A stretch of 64,000 nucleotides of DNA from Aquabacter sp. L1I39 (GCF_017742835.1 NZ_CP072392.1:325559-389558), one strand, 5' to 3'. Shown: positions 24,090 to 34,992, counted from the first letter of the stretch. The notes: generated by a model not told the origin, from the letters alone. Translations and numbers: made by a program.

Positions 24090-25079
24090 TCAGTTCACTT
24101 CGGCGCCGGAGGTCTTCACCACCTTCGCCCACTTGGCGGTTTCAGAGGAAATGAGCTTGGCCAGCGCGGCCGGGGTGCTGGAGGCGGGATCGGCGCCAAT
24201 ATTGTCGAACTGCTGCTTGGTGCTGGGATCGGCGAGCAGCTTCACCACCGCGGCATTCAGCTTGTCGATGATGGGCTGCGGGGTCTTGGCCGGGGCCACC
24301 AGCGCGAACCACGACAGCACCTCGCAATCGGGCAGGCCGGCTTCCGCCATGGTGGGGATGTCGGGCGCGGCGGGGGAGCGGGTCGCGGAGGTCACCGCCA
24401 GCGCGCGCAATTTGCCGGCCTTGATGTAGGGCAGCGACGAGGACAGGTTGTCGAACATGGCCTGCACCTGTCCGCTCATCAAGTCCACCACCGCCGGCGC
24501 GCTGCCCTTGTAGGGCACGTGGGTGAGCTTGACGCCGGCCACCATGTTGAACAGCTCGCCCGACAGGTGGATGGACGACCCGCTGCCTGAAGATGCGAAA
24601 TAAATCTTCTCGGGGTTCTTCTTCGCCAGCGCGATGAATTCCTGCACCGTAGTGGCGGGAACACTGGGATTGACCACCAGGACATTCGGCACGGTCGCCA
24701 CCAGCGAGACTGGCGCGAAGTCGCGCTCGAAATCGAACGGCAGCCGGCGATAGAGCGTGGTGTTGATGGTGTTGGCGATGGTGCTCATGAACAGCGTGTA
24801 GCCATCGGGGGCTGACTTAGCGACGAAGTCGGAGGCGATGGTCGCGCCCGCGCCGGGCTTGTTGTCGATGACCACCGGCTGGCCCAGCTCCTCGGAGAGC
24901 TTCTGGCCGACGATGCGGGCGATCTGGTCCGTGGATCCGCCGGCGGCATAGCCCACCACCAGATGGATCGGCCGGGAAGGATAGGCATCCGCCTGCGCGG
25001 GCAGGCTGCCCATGAACGGGGCGGCAAGAAGCGCCGTGGCGCCCGCAAGGGTGGACAGCAGCAGATGTCGGCGATCCAT
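24090..25079 (-). CDS. Bug/TctC-family periplasmic receptor
   Basis: A 329-residue tripartite-tricarboxylate-transporter-type receptor. A Tat-like MDRRHLLLS signal ends near the AQADA site at about 28-32. Family motifs follow: YPSRPIHLVVGYAAGGSTDQIARIVGQKLSEELGQPVVIDNKPGAGATIASDFVAKSAPDGYT, VPYKGSAPAVVDLMSGQVQAMFDN and APDIPTMAEAGLPDCEV. Ligands of this family are small carboxylates bound through water and backbone contacts. No tctA/tctB membrane genes occur in the window, so it is an orphan receptor, as is common for Bug proteins. It is the first gene of the leftward unit and probably brings the substrate of the ThDP enzyme. Confidence 0.92.
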   Translation of the reverse strand: MDRRHLLLSTLAGATALLAAPFMGSLPAQADAYPSRPIHLVVGYAAGGSTDQIARIVGQKLSEELGQPVVIDNKPGAGATIASDFVAKSAPDGYTLFMSTIANTINTTLYRRLPFDFERDFAPVSLVATVPNVLVVNPSVPATTVQEFIALAKKNPEKIYFASSGSGSSIHLSGELFNMVAGVKLTHVPYKGSAPAVVDLMSGQVQAMFDNLSSSLPYIKAGKLRALAVTSATRSPAAPDIPTMAEAGLPDCEVLSWFALVAPAKTPQPIIDKLNAAVVKLLADPSTKQQFDNIGADPASSTPAALAKLISSETAKWAKVVKTSGAEVN

Positions 25080-25115
25080 GGCGTACCTCCATCGACGGGG
25101 AGGAAGTTGACTTGT

Positions 25116-25131
25116 CCATATATTGGACTAT
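25116..25131 (-). promoter_or_regulatory. Operator (left copy) at the tctC-type promoter
   Basis: CCATATATTGGACTAT, the exact inverted counterpart of the copy at 25218-25233. It contains the near-palindrome TCCATATATTGGA. The leftward -10-like hexamer TATAGT (complement of 25128-25133) overlaps its edge, so binding would block RNA polymerase. The IclR regulator encoded at 25253 is the likely binder. Confidence 0.75.
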
Positions 25132-25217
25132 AATTTCCCGTCTGATCGTCATGGAAGCTAAGTAGACCGAACAAATAAGTCAATACATAGGTTTTGGTCA
25201 GGCTTAGTGACATAAAG

Positions 25218-25233
25218 ATAGTCCAATATATGG
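25218..25233 (+). promoter_or_regulatory. Operator (right copy) at the iclR-type promoter
   Basis: ATAGTCCAATATATGG, a perfect 16-base inverted copy of 25116-25131. A rightward promoter candidate, TTGGTC (25194-25199), a 17-base spacer and GATAGT (25217-25222), overlaps it, implying autoregulation. The two sites start 102 bases apart in mirror orientation. Confidence 0.75.
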
Positions 25234-25252
25234 ATATTATGGGAGAGTGGAG

Positions 25253-26035
25253 ATGGCCGCAGGGGACGGGGAAGCCGGTGGCACGCAGAGCATCCGGCGC
25301 GCGGCCAGCGTGCTGCGGGTGCTGGCGCAGCGCAGCCAGTCCGGTGCGCGGATGGTGGACATCACGCGGGAGACGGGGCTCATCCACGCCACCGCCCACC
25401 GCATCGTGCAGGGGCTGATCGGCGAGGGGCTGGCGCGGCAGAATCCGGCCACGCGCCGCTATCACCTCGGCGCCTGGGTCTATGAGCTGGGGCTCCTGGC
25501 CGAGCCGCGCCTGGCGCTCTCCGACATGGCGGGCGCGGCGGTGGAGCGCCTGGCTGAGAAGACGGGCGACACCGTCTTTGCCGCCGTGCGGGCGGGCGGC
25601 GATGCGCTCTGCATCAAGCGCGCGGCCGGGAGCTTTCCCATCAAGGCCTTCACCATCGATGTGGGCGCGCGCATTCCACTCGGCATCGGCTGCGGCGGCC
25701 TTGCCATGCTCGCCGCTTTGCCGGAGGAGGAGGCGAACGCCATCATGGCCTCCAACGGGCCGCGCCTGCCGCAATTCGGCGATCTCGGCGTGGAGGCCAT
25801 GGCGCGCCTGGTGGCCGAGGCGCGGGCGCGGGGCTATGCCACCAATCTCAGCCGCGCGCCGGGCGTGGTGGCGGTGGGCGTCGCCGTCCTCAATCCCGAT
25901 GGCGGCCTAGCCGGCTCCCTCTCCGTCGCCGCCATCGAAAGCCGCCTCTCACCTGATCGCGTCGACCAGGTGGCCCGTCTGCTGCGCGCCGAGGCGCGGC
26001 GGATCGAGAAGGCGGGGGAGGTGGGGGTGGGGTGA
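25253..26035 (+). CDS. IclR-family transcription regulator
   Basis: A 260-residue regulator with an N-terminal winged helix (SIRRAASVLRVLAQRSQSGARMVDITRETGLIHATAHRIVQGLIGEGLARQNPATRRYHLG) and a C-terminal effector domain with GARIPLGIGCGGLAMLAALPEEE, a signature stretch of the family. It is divergent from the TctC receptor and ThDP enzyme genes and shares with them a pair of exact inverted operator sites. ATG at 25253 is chosen with GGGAG seven bases upstream; GTG at 25247 is possible. The effector is probably the imported acid or its product. Confidence 0.9.
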   Translation: MAAGDGEAGGTQSIRRAASVLRVLAQRSQSGARMVDITRETGLIHATAHRIVQGLIGEGLARQNPATRRYHLGAWVYELGLLAEPRLALSDMAGAAVERLAEKTGDTVFAAVRAGGDALCIKRAAGSFPIKAFTIDVGARIPLGIGCGGLAMLAALPEEEANAIMASNGPRLPQFGDLGVEAMARLVAEARARGYATNLSRAPGVVAVGVAVLNPDGGLAGSLSVAAIESRLSPDRVDQVARLLRAEARRIEKAGEVGVG

Positions 26036-26386
26036 CGCGCCTTCGGTGCCGGCGGTCTGTGCTTGCCCATGCCGCCCTTGCGCCACGTCGGCCACTCCTT
26101 GTCATGGCCTTTTGGGTGCGGTGCACACCCTGCGGCCGGCGCGCAAGGGGGGGCGTTTGCGCTTCGCCCATGGGGGTGGGTCTCCTAACACCGTGAAGAG
26201 AGGTACTTTTTTAAGTCGGCTCCACCTGTCGTGCGGCGCTTGCTCGCATGCGATCCCAAATTGTGCGGCGCATCCTCCAGATGGGTGATGTGTCTGCCGC
26301 AGCGACATTCGATCCTGCCTGAGAGCCTGCTTTGGCTTCCTTGGTCTGTCTGGGGGCGGAGCGGTTTTCGAGGGGTGGGGTGGGCC
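26036..26386. other. 351-base intergenic region without a recognised gene
   Basis: No supported coding sequence or structured RNA was found. A short stretch near 26190-26215 (AGGTACTTTTTTAAG) is AT-rich and may contribute to a promoter for the RTX gene at 26387. The remainder is ordinary GC-rich sequence. Confidence 0.4.
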
Positions 26387-28576
26387 ATGCTCTATGACTT
26401 GACGCGCGCCGAGCTGGTGCAGGGTGATCCAAATGCGGAATTCCCCGGGCTGAACGCCCTGGGCATGTCCAGAGATGAGCAGGATGAGATTATCGCTGCC
26501 CTAGAGGCAGCGGGGGTTTATAGTCCGACAGATGAAAATGCTTTGGCCTCTGTAGAAATCAAGGTTAAAAGCCCGGTATTGGATGGGAAGGTCGAGAAGA
26601 TATACGGAAATACATCAGATGCTGTAATTTATACGAACCTGGAAGGGGCCATATTCCAGGTATACAACGATTTCGATCTTCCCATTGGTGGAATAATCGC
26701 GACCAGTAATGGGCCGGACAGTGTCACTATAAGCAGTAGCGGTTTTACGGTTATCTCCGGTGATGGTCGCGATTCGATCACAACATCGGGGCGTGATTCG
26801 CACATATACGGCGGAAATGGAGATGATTTTCTTTATAGCTATTCGTACAGCGGGCATTGGGAAATGAACGAATATAGTTGGCTTTATGGCGGTGCTGGGG
26901 ATGATTTCTTACAGGCCTATTATCCAGCAAATGTCCTTTTTGGCGGTGAGGGAAACGACAGTCTGCGGGGGGGGGATCGTTCTGGGTACGGTAACAGTTC
27001 GCTTTATGGTGGTTCTGGAGATGACCAGATTACCGCTGGAATCGGCAGCAACATCCTCCATGGCGAGGTGGGCAACGACACCCTTCTTGGCGGCCTTTCC
27101 ACCGGCGCGGGTGACGTGGATTCCCTTTACGGCGAATCGGGCAATGACCAGCTGAGCAGCCGCACCACCCACGCTTTCATGGATGGCGGCACGGGGGCGG
27201 ACACGATTGCTGGCGCGAGCGGCGCGGACACCATATTCGGCGGCGACGGCAATGACCTCATCTGGGTGACCCTGGGCAGCAACCTCGTCTATGGCGATGC
27301 CGGGGTGGACGTGATCACCGGCAGCGCGCAGGCGGGGGGCATCGATACCATTTATGGCGGCTTCGGCGACGACTTCCTGGCCACCCGCGCGGCCTCAGGC
27401 CTCCTCTATGGAGATGCGGGCAACGACCAGGTGTCGGGCGCCAGCGGTGCCGATACGCTCTATGGCGGCCTCGGCAATGACAGCATTTGGGTTTCCAGCG
27501 GCAGCAACGTGCTGGGGGGTGATGCGGGGGTCGACTTCATCCGCACCGGCAAGGTCGCCGTGGAGAAGGCGGTGGACACCGTCTATGGCGGGGCGGACGG
27601 CGACGACATCGCCTCCGAGCTCAACGGCACTCACGCGCTGCTTTACGGCGATGCGGGCGCCGACACCATCGTGGGGGTGAGCGGTGCCGATACCGTTTAT
27701 GGCGGCGACGACAATGACGAGGCCTGGGTGAATACGGGCTCTAACCTGCTCTATGGCGACGCTGGCGATGACAGCCTGTCGGGCGGCCTTGATGCCGCTG
27801 GCATCGACACACTGTATGGCGGGCAGGGTAATGACTTCCTCGTCACGCAGGCGAACGGCTCGCACGGCCTGCTCTATGGCGGCGCCGGTGACGATAAGCT
27901 CGTAGGCGCCAGCGGCGCCGATACGCTCCAGGGCGACGGGGGCGAGGATGTGATGTGGGCGAATGGCGGGTCCAACCTGCTCTATGGCGAGGCCGACAAC
28001 GACACGCTCTACGCCTCCTTTGGACCTGGAGGTGGGATCGACGCCCTCTATGGCGGCACGGGTGACGATTGGCTCATCGGCAGCACCAGCCTCAACGCCA
28101 TGGTGGCGTTTGGTGGGGCCGGCGCGGACAGCATTGTGGGCGGTGTGTCCGCCGCCACCATGTCAGGGGGCGATGGGGATGACACCTTCTGGACCCTATC
28201 CGGCAACCACCTGATGTATGGCGATGTCGGCAACGACCTTCTCTCCATCGCCGGCGGCAGCAATACGCTTTATGGCGGCGAGGGGGACGACGACTTCTTC
28301 GTGGAGGCCGTCGGCACGTCCACCCTCTCGGGCGGCGATGGAAACGACAACTTCACCATCGCGGTCCGGGGCGGCAGCGGGTCCGTGGATGGTGGCGCGG
28401 GAGGCGATGGCCTGTGGTTCAGGGCCTATAGCCTCGCCGATGTCCAGTCTCACGCGCTGAATGCCGGGGTCACCACCATCACCTTCACGGACGGCGCCGT
28501 CTATAGGGTGAGCGATGTGGAAGTGGGCGCCTTCGGCGCGTCGGCCGATACGGTGAACTTCAGCACCTGGTCCTGA
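26387..28576 (+). CDS. RTX (hemolysin-type calcium-binding repeat) protein
   Basis: A 729-residue acidic protein. Residues 1-120 match no domain I recognise. From about 130 to 680 there are some 28 glycine/aspartate nonapeptides of the GGxGxDxLx type, which form calcium-binding beta-rolls in exported proteins. A higher-order unit of about 75-80 residues (starting SGADT, containing GSNLLYGDAG and GIDTLYGG) repeats several times. There is no N-terminal signal peptide, as expected for type I secretion with a C-terminal signal, but no ABC/HlyD/TolC genes are nearby. No protease, lipase or adhesin domain is visible. The ribosome site before ATG 26387 is weak. The first third of the gene has far lower GC than the rest. 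Confidence 0.88.
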   Translation: MLYDLTRAELVQGDPNAEFPGLNALGMSRDEQDEIIAALEAAGVYSPTDENALASVEIKVKSPVLDGKVEKIYGNTSDAVIYTNLEGAIFQVYNDFDLPIGGIIATSNGPDSVTISSSGFTVISGDGRDSITTSGRDSHIYGGNGDDFLYSYSYSGHWEMNEYSWLYGGAGDDFLQAYYPANVLFGGEGNDSLRGGDRSGYGNSSLYGGSGDDQITAGIGSNILHGEVGNDTLLGGLSTGAGDVDSLYGESGNDQLSSRTTHAFMDGGTGADTIAGASGADTIFGGDGNDLIWVTLGSNLVYGDAGVDVITGSAQAGGIDTIYGGFGDDFLATRAASGLLYGDAGNDQVSGASGADTLYGGLGNDSIWVSSGSNVLGGDAGVDFIRTGKVAVEKAVDTVYGGADGDDIASELNGTHALLYGDAGADTIVGVSGADTVYGGDDNDEAWVNTGSNLLYGDAGDDSLSGGLDAAGIDTLYGGQGNDFLVTQANGSHGLLYGGAGDDKLVGASGADTLQGDGGEDVMWANGGSNLLYGEADNDTLYASFGPGGGIDALYGGTGDDWLIGSTSLNAMVAFGGAGADSIVGGVSAATMSGGDGDDTFWTLSGNHLMYGDVGNDLLSIAGGSNTLYGGEGDDDFFVEAVGTSTLSGGDGNDNFTIAVRGGSGSVDGGAGGDGLWFRAYSLADVQSHALNAGVTTITFTDGAVYRVSDVEVGAFGASADTVNFSTWS

Positions 28577-28708
28577 CCGGCGCCTCTGCGGGAATTGGTT
28601 GCCAAGAAGGACGTCCGCCAGTGCGAAACAAGAACGCCCCGCGCTTCCACGAAGCGCCGGGCGTTTCCGTTGGCATTCACCTCGGCAGGCGCGGGGGCGC
28701 CCGCCTGC

Positions 28709-30331
28709 TCAATGGCGCAGGCCCGGCGCCTCCTGGCCGGTGCGGGCCACATATTCGGTGTAGCCGCCGCCATATTGGTGCACGCCCTCCGGGGTCAGCT
28801 CCAGCACCCGGTTGGAGAGGGCGGCCAGGAAGTGCCGGTCGTGCGAGACGAACAGCATGGTGCCTTCATATTCGGAGAGCGCCGCGATGAGCATTTCCTT
28901 GGTGGCGATGTCCAGATGGTTGGTGGGCTCGTCCAGCACCAGGAAGTTTGGCGGATCATAAAGCATCTTGGCCATGACGAGGCGCGCCTTCTCGCCGCCC
29001 GAGAGCACCCGGCAGCGCTTCTCCACGTCGTCGCCTGAAAAGCCGAAGCAGCCGGCGAGCGTGCGCAGCGAGCCCTGGCCGGCCTGGGGAAAGGCGTCCT
29101 CCAGGGTCTCGAACACGGTCCGCTCGCCCTCCAGCACGTCCATGGCATGCTGGGCGAAATAGCCGAGCTTCACGCTGCCGCCCACGGCGACGCTGCCCTG
29201 GTCGGGGGGCGTGGTGCCCGTGACGAGCTTCAGCAAGGTGGACTTGCCCGCCCCGTTCACGCCCATCACGCACCAGCGTTCGCGCCGGCGCACATGGAAG
29301 TCGAGGCCCTCATAGATGACCTTGCTGCCATAGGCCTTGTGGACATTCTTCAGGCTCGCCACGTCCTCGCCGGAGCGGGGCGCGGGCTGAAACTCGAAGG
29401 CCACGCTCTGGCGGCGGCGGGGCGGCTCCACCCGGTCGATCTTCTCCAGCTTCTTCACCCGGCTCTGCACCTGCGCCGCATGGGAGGCGCGGGCCTTGAA
29501 GCGCTCGATGAAGGCGATCTCCTTGGCGAGCATGGCCTGCTGGCGCTCGAACTGGGCCTGCTGCTGTTTGTCCGCCATGGCCCGCTGCTGGGCGTAGAAT
29601 TCATAGTCGCCGGAATAGGAGGTCAGCGAGCCGGCGTCGATCTCCACCACCTTGTTGACGATGCGGTTCATGAAGGCCCGGTCATGGGAGGTCATCATGA
29701 GGGCGCCGTCATAGCCCTTCAGGAAGTCCTCCAGCCAGATGAGGCTTTCGATGTCCAGATGGTTGGAGGGCTCGTCCAGCAGCATCACGTCGGGGCGCAT
29801 GAGCAGGATGCGGCCGAGCGCCACGCGCATCTTCCAGCCGCCGGAGAGCTTGCCCACGTCCCCGTCCATCATCTCCTGGGAGAAGCCGAGGCCCGCCAGC
29901 ACCTCGCTGGCCTTGCCCTCCAGGCCGTAGCCGCCCAGCTGCTCGAAGCGGGCCTGCACCTCGCCATAGCGCTCCACCAAGGCGTCCATCTCGTCGGCGC
30001 GGTCGGGATCGGCGAAGGCGTGCTCCAGCTCGCGCAGCTCGGCGGCCACCTCGCTCACCGGGCCGGCGCCGTCCATGGCTTCCGCCAGCGCGCTCTTGCC
30101 GGACATCTCGCCCACATCCTGGCTGAAATAGCCGATGGTGATGCCGCGATCGACGGAGACCTGACCCTCGTCGGGCAGCTCCTCGCCGGTGATGAGGCGG
30201 AACAAGGTGGTCTTGCCGGCGCCGTTGGGACCCACGAGGCCGATCTTCTCGCCCTTGAGCAGCGTCGCGGACGCCTCGATGAAGACGATCTGCTTGCCGT
30301 TCTGCTTGCTGATGGAATCGAGACGGATCAT
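28709..30331 (-). CDS. ABC-F family ATPase (ribosome-associated type)
   Basis: A 540-residue soluble protein with two ABC ATPase cassettes and no membrane segment. Walker A motifs are GPNGAGKTT (near 35) and GVNGAGKST (near 350). Signature loops are LSGGWKMRVALGR and LSGGEKARLVMAK, and Walker B motifs are LLDEPSNHLD and VLDEPTNHLD. The linker between cassettes (about 240-320) is the ABC-F interdomain arm, rich in basic and Gln residues, which reaches toward the ribosomal P-site tRNA. The overall pattern is closest to YbiT/EttA-like translation factors rather than drug-resistance members. It is separated from the RTX gene and appears to be a housekeeping gene. Confidence 0.92.
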   Translation of the reverse strand: MIRLDSISKQNGKQIVFIEASATLLKGEKIGLVGPNGAGKTTLFRLITGEELPDEGQVSVDRGITIGYFSQDVGEMSGKSALAEAMDGAGPVSEVAAELRELEHAFADPDRADEMDALVERYGEVQARFEQLGGYGLEGKASEVLAGLGFSQEMMDGDVGKLSGGWKMRVALGRILLMRPDVMLLDEPSNHLDIESLIWLEDFLKGYDGALMMTSHDRAFMNRIVNKVVEIDAGSLTSYSGDYEFYAQQRAMADKQQQAQFERQQAMLAKEIAFIERFKARASHAAQVQSRVKKLEKIDRVEPPRRRQSVAFEFQPAPRSGEDVASLKNVHKAYGSKVIYEGLDFHVRRRERWCVMGVNGAGKSTLLKLVTGTTPPDQGSVAVGGSVKLGYFAQHAMDVLEGERTVFETLEDAFPQAGQGSLRTLAGCFGFSGDDVEKRCRVLSGGEKARLVMAKMLYDPPNFLVLDEPTNHLDIATKEMLIAALSEYEGTMLFVSHDRHFLAALSNRVLELTPEGVHQYGGGYTEYVARTGQEAPGLRH

Positions 30332-30414
30332 GCGCGCGCGAAATCCCGTGTGGATGCTGCAGCGCGATTAGGCCATTTGCGGCGCCGGGGGAAGGGCGAA
30401 GGCCGCCCTTCGCC

Positions 30415-31956
30415 TCACTCGGCGGCGGAGGGCTGGGGCTCGGGCGCGCCGGGGGCGGCGTTGGGGTCGCCCGGTTCGGTCTCCCAGGCAAGGCCTGGAA
30501 TGGCGACGATGCGGCGGCCCTTCCCGTCGAGCCGGGTCACGATCACCTGCCGCTCTTCCATATAAGCCAAGAGGCGCCGGGCTCGGCCGGGCGAGCGGCT
30601 GCCATAGGCATGGGCCACCTCCGCATCGGAGGGGCAGGGGCGGCGATCATGGGCGGCGCGGGCTAGCGAGAGGAACACGCCCTGCATGTCCTCCGGCAGG
30701 GCGCTGGCCATGGTGATGACCTCCGCCCAGGGGGAATCCTCGGCTTCCGCCTCGGCGATGTCGATGCCCGCATGGGCGACCGCGAGGCGACGCCGGAATG
30801 CGGACAAGGAGAGCGCCTCGCCCCCCACGCGGCGGATGCGGCAGCGCACCAGGAAATCCTGGTAGAGCACGGCGATGGTGCGAAAGCCCGCGTCCGGCTC
30901 GGCCAGGATCTCGCGCAGGGCGGCGTCGATGGCGGCCTGGCGCTGCTCCGGCGACAAGGTGGGCACCGGGGTGGGGGGCTCGGGCACGGGCGGCGGGGCG
31001 GCCGGGGTGGTGCGGGCAAGCTGGGCGAGCACGTCGGCGGTGGGCGCCACCGGCGGCGGACGGCGCGGCACCAGGAGGCGGCTTTCGTCGGCACCCGGCG
31101 TGAAGATGAGGTCGTGCGCCTCCTCGCCGGAGGCCGGGCCGGGCAAGGGCAGGAGCTTGGGGCTGGTGGAGCGGGCGGAGGTTTCCACCGGTCCGATGCG
31201 CACGGGCAGGGGCCGGCGGGCCATGGCCGGGCCGAGGGCGACGAAGTTGCCGCTCTCCAGGTCCCGGAACATCTCCGCCTGCCGGCGCTCCATGCCCAGC
31301 AGGTCGGCGGCGCGGGCCATGTCGATATCGAGGAAGGTGCGGCCCATCAGGAAGTTGGAGGCTTCCGCCGCCACGTTCTTGGCGAGCTTGGCGAGGCGCT
31401 GGGTGGCAATGACGCCGGCCAGGCCCCGCTTGCGGCCGCGGCACATGAGGTTGGTCATGGCCCCAAGCGAGACCTTGCGCGCTTCGTCCGAGACCTCGCC
31501 GGCAGCGGCGGGGGCGAACAACTGCGCCTCGTCCACCACCACGAGCATGGGATACCAGACGTCGCGGTCGGCATCGAACAGTCCGCCCAGGAAGGCGGCG
31601 GCGGCGCGCATCTGCTGCTCGCTGTCGAGCCCTTCCAGGTTCAGCACCACCGAGACGCGATGCTGGCGCACCCGCGCAGCGATGCGCTGGAGATCGGCCT
31701 CGCCCCGCTGGGCATCCACCACCACATGGCCGTAGCGGTCGGCCAGCGTGACGAAATCGCCCTCCGGGTCTATGACCGCCTGCTGCACCCAGGGGGCGCT
31801 TTGCTCCAGCAGGCGACGCAGCAGGTGCGACTTGCCCGAGCCCGAATTGCCCTGCACCAGCAGGCGGGTCGCCAGCAATTCCTCCAGGTCCAGCACGGCC
31901 GTGCCTCCGCCGGAGCGGGTGCCGAGGTCGATGGACACCTTTGCGGGCGCCGTCAT
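30415..31956 (-). CDS. HerA/VirB4-like DUF87 ATPase
   Basis: A 513-residue ATPase with Walker A QGNSGSGKSHLLRRL at about 35-48 and Walker B MLVVVDEAQLFAPAAAGEVSDEA near 160-175. The GRKRGLAGVIATQRLAKLAKNVAAEASNFLMGRTFLDIDMARAADLLGM segment is typical of HerA-type DUF87 helicases. A Pro/Ala linker separates it from a C-terminal winged-helix-like region. HerA homologues usually pair with a NurA nuclease or act in plasmid transfer or defence; no such partner is adjacent. Start at 31956 (MTAPAK) is chosen by conservation, and an in-frame ATG at 32007 is possible. The biological role is unknown. Confidence 0.8.
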   Translation of the reverse strand: MTAPAKVSIDLGTRSGGGTAVLDLEELLATRLLVQGNSGSGKSHLLRRLLEQSAPWVQQAVIDPEGDFVTLADRYGHVVVDAQRGEADLQRIAARVRQHRVSVVLNLEGLDSEQQMRAAAAFLGGLFDADRDVWYPMLVVVDEAQLFAPAAAGEVSDEARKVSLGAMTNLMCRGRKRGLAGVIATQRLAKLAKNVAAEASNFLMGRTFLDIDMARAADLLGMERRQAEMFRDLESGNFVALGPAMARRPLPVRIGPVETSARSTSPKLLPLPGPASGEEAHDLIFTPGADESRLLVPRRPPPVAPTADVLAQLARTTPAAPPPVPEPPTPVPTLSPEQRQAAIDAALREILAEPDAGFRTIAVLYQDFLVRCRIRRVGGEALSLSAFRRRLAVAHAGIDIAEAEAEDSPWAEVITMASALPEDMQGVFLSLARAAHDRRPCPSDAEVAHAYGSRSPGRARRLLAYMEERQVIVTRLDGKGRRIVAIPGLAWETEPGDPNAAPGAPEPQPSAAE

Positions 31957-32113
31957 CGGGCCGGGCGTCCTGCGGGGAGGGGCTGGAAGATCATGGCCGT
32001 GACTCATATCGATTCGCGCCAGGGGTTCAACTGCGCGGCGGCGCGCATCTGTGTCCTTTTGAGGTTTTTTGATACCTCTGAAGCGCATGTTCAGCCGCAA
32101 GGCCTTGCCCCGC

Positions 32114-34000
<1,887 letters not shown>

Positions 34001-34161
34001 GGGTCATGCCTCGCAGCGTCTTGTCGGGCCATATGCCTGCGCCTTCCCCTCCTGGATAGCAGGACGGGGGCGCCCGGCAATGTTCACCGCGCCGCAGCCT
34101 GGATTTCGGGCGTGCCGACCGGCTGCCGCAATCCTGGGCACATGCCCCCTGGACGTGCAGA

Positions 34162-34185
34162 TATAAACAGACTTGACTGTTTGTA
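34162..34185. promoter_or_regulatory. TetR-type operator palindrome
   Basis: Arms TATAAACAG (34162-34170) and CTGTTTGTA (34177-34185) are inverted repeats with one mismatch, separated by six bases. The site lies 17 bases before the TetR start codon in an AT-rich island between the divergent ATPase and TetR genes. Size and position fit TetR autoregulation. Confidence 0.7.
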
Positions 34186-34201
34186 AGTGTAGTGCCTTGC
34201 T

Positions 34202-34975
34202 GTGCCCGCAATTCGGACGGGGGCGAGGGTGGCGCAGCGCAGACGATCCCAGCATGAGCGGACGGCGGAGACCTCCGCGCGCCTGCGCCATGCCACCATC
34301 GACCTGCTGCACGACCAGGGCTTCTCGCGCCTCTCCACCCCCCAGATCGCTGCCCAGGCCGGCGTCTCGCGGGGCGCGCTGACCCACCATTTCTCCAGCA
34401 AGGAGGAATTGGTGACGGATGCCATCAACGACATGCTGGAACGCGTCACCGTCGACCTGCACCGCTTTGCCGAGGACTTTTCCGCGCGCGGCGGGTCGAG
34501 CGACGAGATCGTCGACTATATCTGGCAGATGATGTCGGACCGGCTGTTCTATGTGACCATGGAATACTTGCCGGAGGCCCGGCACAATGACGAGTTCAAG
34601 GACCGCCTCATCCCGGTGGTGAAGAAGTTCCATGCCGGGCTCGATGCCGTCTGGATGGCGCTGGCAGACCGGCGCGGGGCGGATGCCGCCCATACCCGCA
34701 CGGTGATGAACACCACCATGTGCCTCGTGCGCGGCATGATCGCCCAGACCGTGCTGCGCGAGGATCCGGCCTATTACCGGGAGATGCTGTCCTTCTGGAA
34801 AACCCAGGTGGCGGCCCAGTTTCCCGAGGAACGGCCCGCCGCCGCGCCGCCTGCGGAAGTCCCTGCCGGGCCTGCCAAGGCCAGTACCGCTGGCGCGAAG
34901 TCCTCTGGCGCCAAGACCGCACCTGCCAAGATTGCCCCTGCCAAGACTGTCCGCGCCGCGCGCGGGCCAAAGTGA
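34202..34975 (+). CDS. TetR-family regulator with basic C-terminal tail
   Basis: A 257-residue regulator. The N-terminal TetR helix-turn-helix (RHATIDLLHDQGFSRLSTPQIAAQAGVSRGALTHHFSSKEELV) lies at about 30-75, followed by an all-helical ligand domain to about 200. The last 50 residues are an Ala/Pro/Lys-rich tail (AKSSGAKTAPAKIAPAKT) unusual for TetR proteins and similar in composition to the H1-like protein encoded at 8001. The annotated GTG start at 34202 is one option; GTG at 34229 is another. It probably controls the amidohydrolase-ABC operon that begins 17 bases downstream, via the palindrome at 34162-34185. Confidence 0.85.
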   Translation: MPAIRTGARVAQRRRSQHERTAETSARLRHATIDLLHDQGFSRLSTPQIAAQAGVSRGALTHHFSSKEELVTDAINDMLERVTVDLHRFAEDFSARGGSSDEIVDYIWQMMSDRLFYVTMEYLPEARHNDEFKDRLIPVVKKFHAGLDAVWMALADRRGADAAHTRTVMNTTMCLVRGMIAQTVLREDPAYYREMLSFWKTQVAAQFPEERPAAAPPAEVPAGPAKASTAGAKSSGAKTAPAKIAPAKTVRAARGPK

Positions 34976-34992
34976 CAAACCGGAGCTGACCC

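Noticed and set aside
26036..26386. Riboswitch suggested by a CTGAGAG string near 26323
   Set aside because: The surrounding conserved helices of thiamine or glycine riboswitches are not present.
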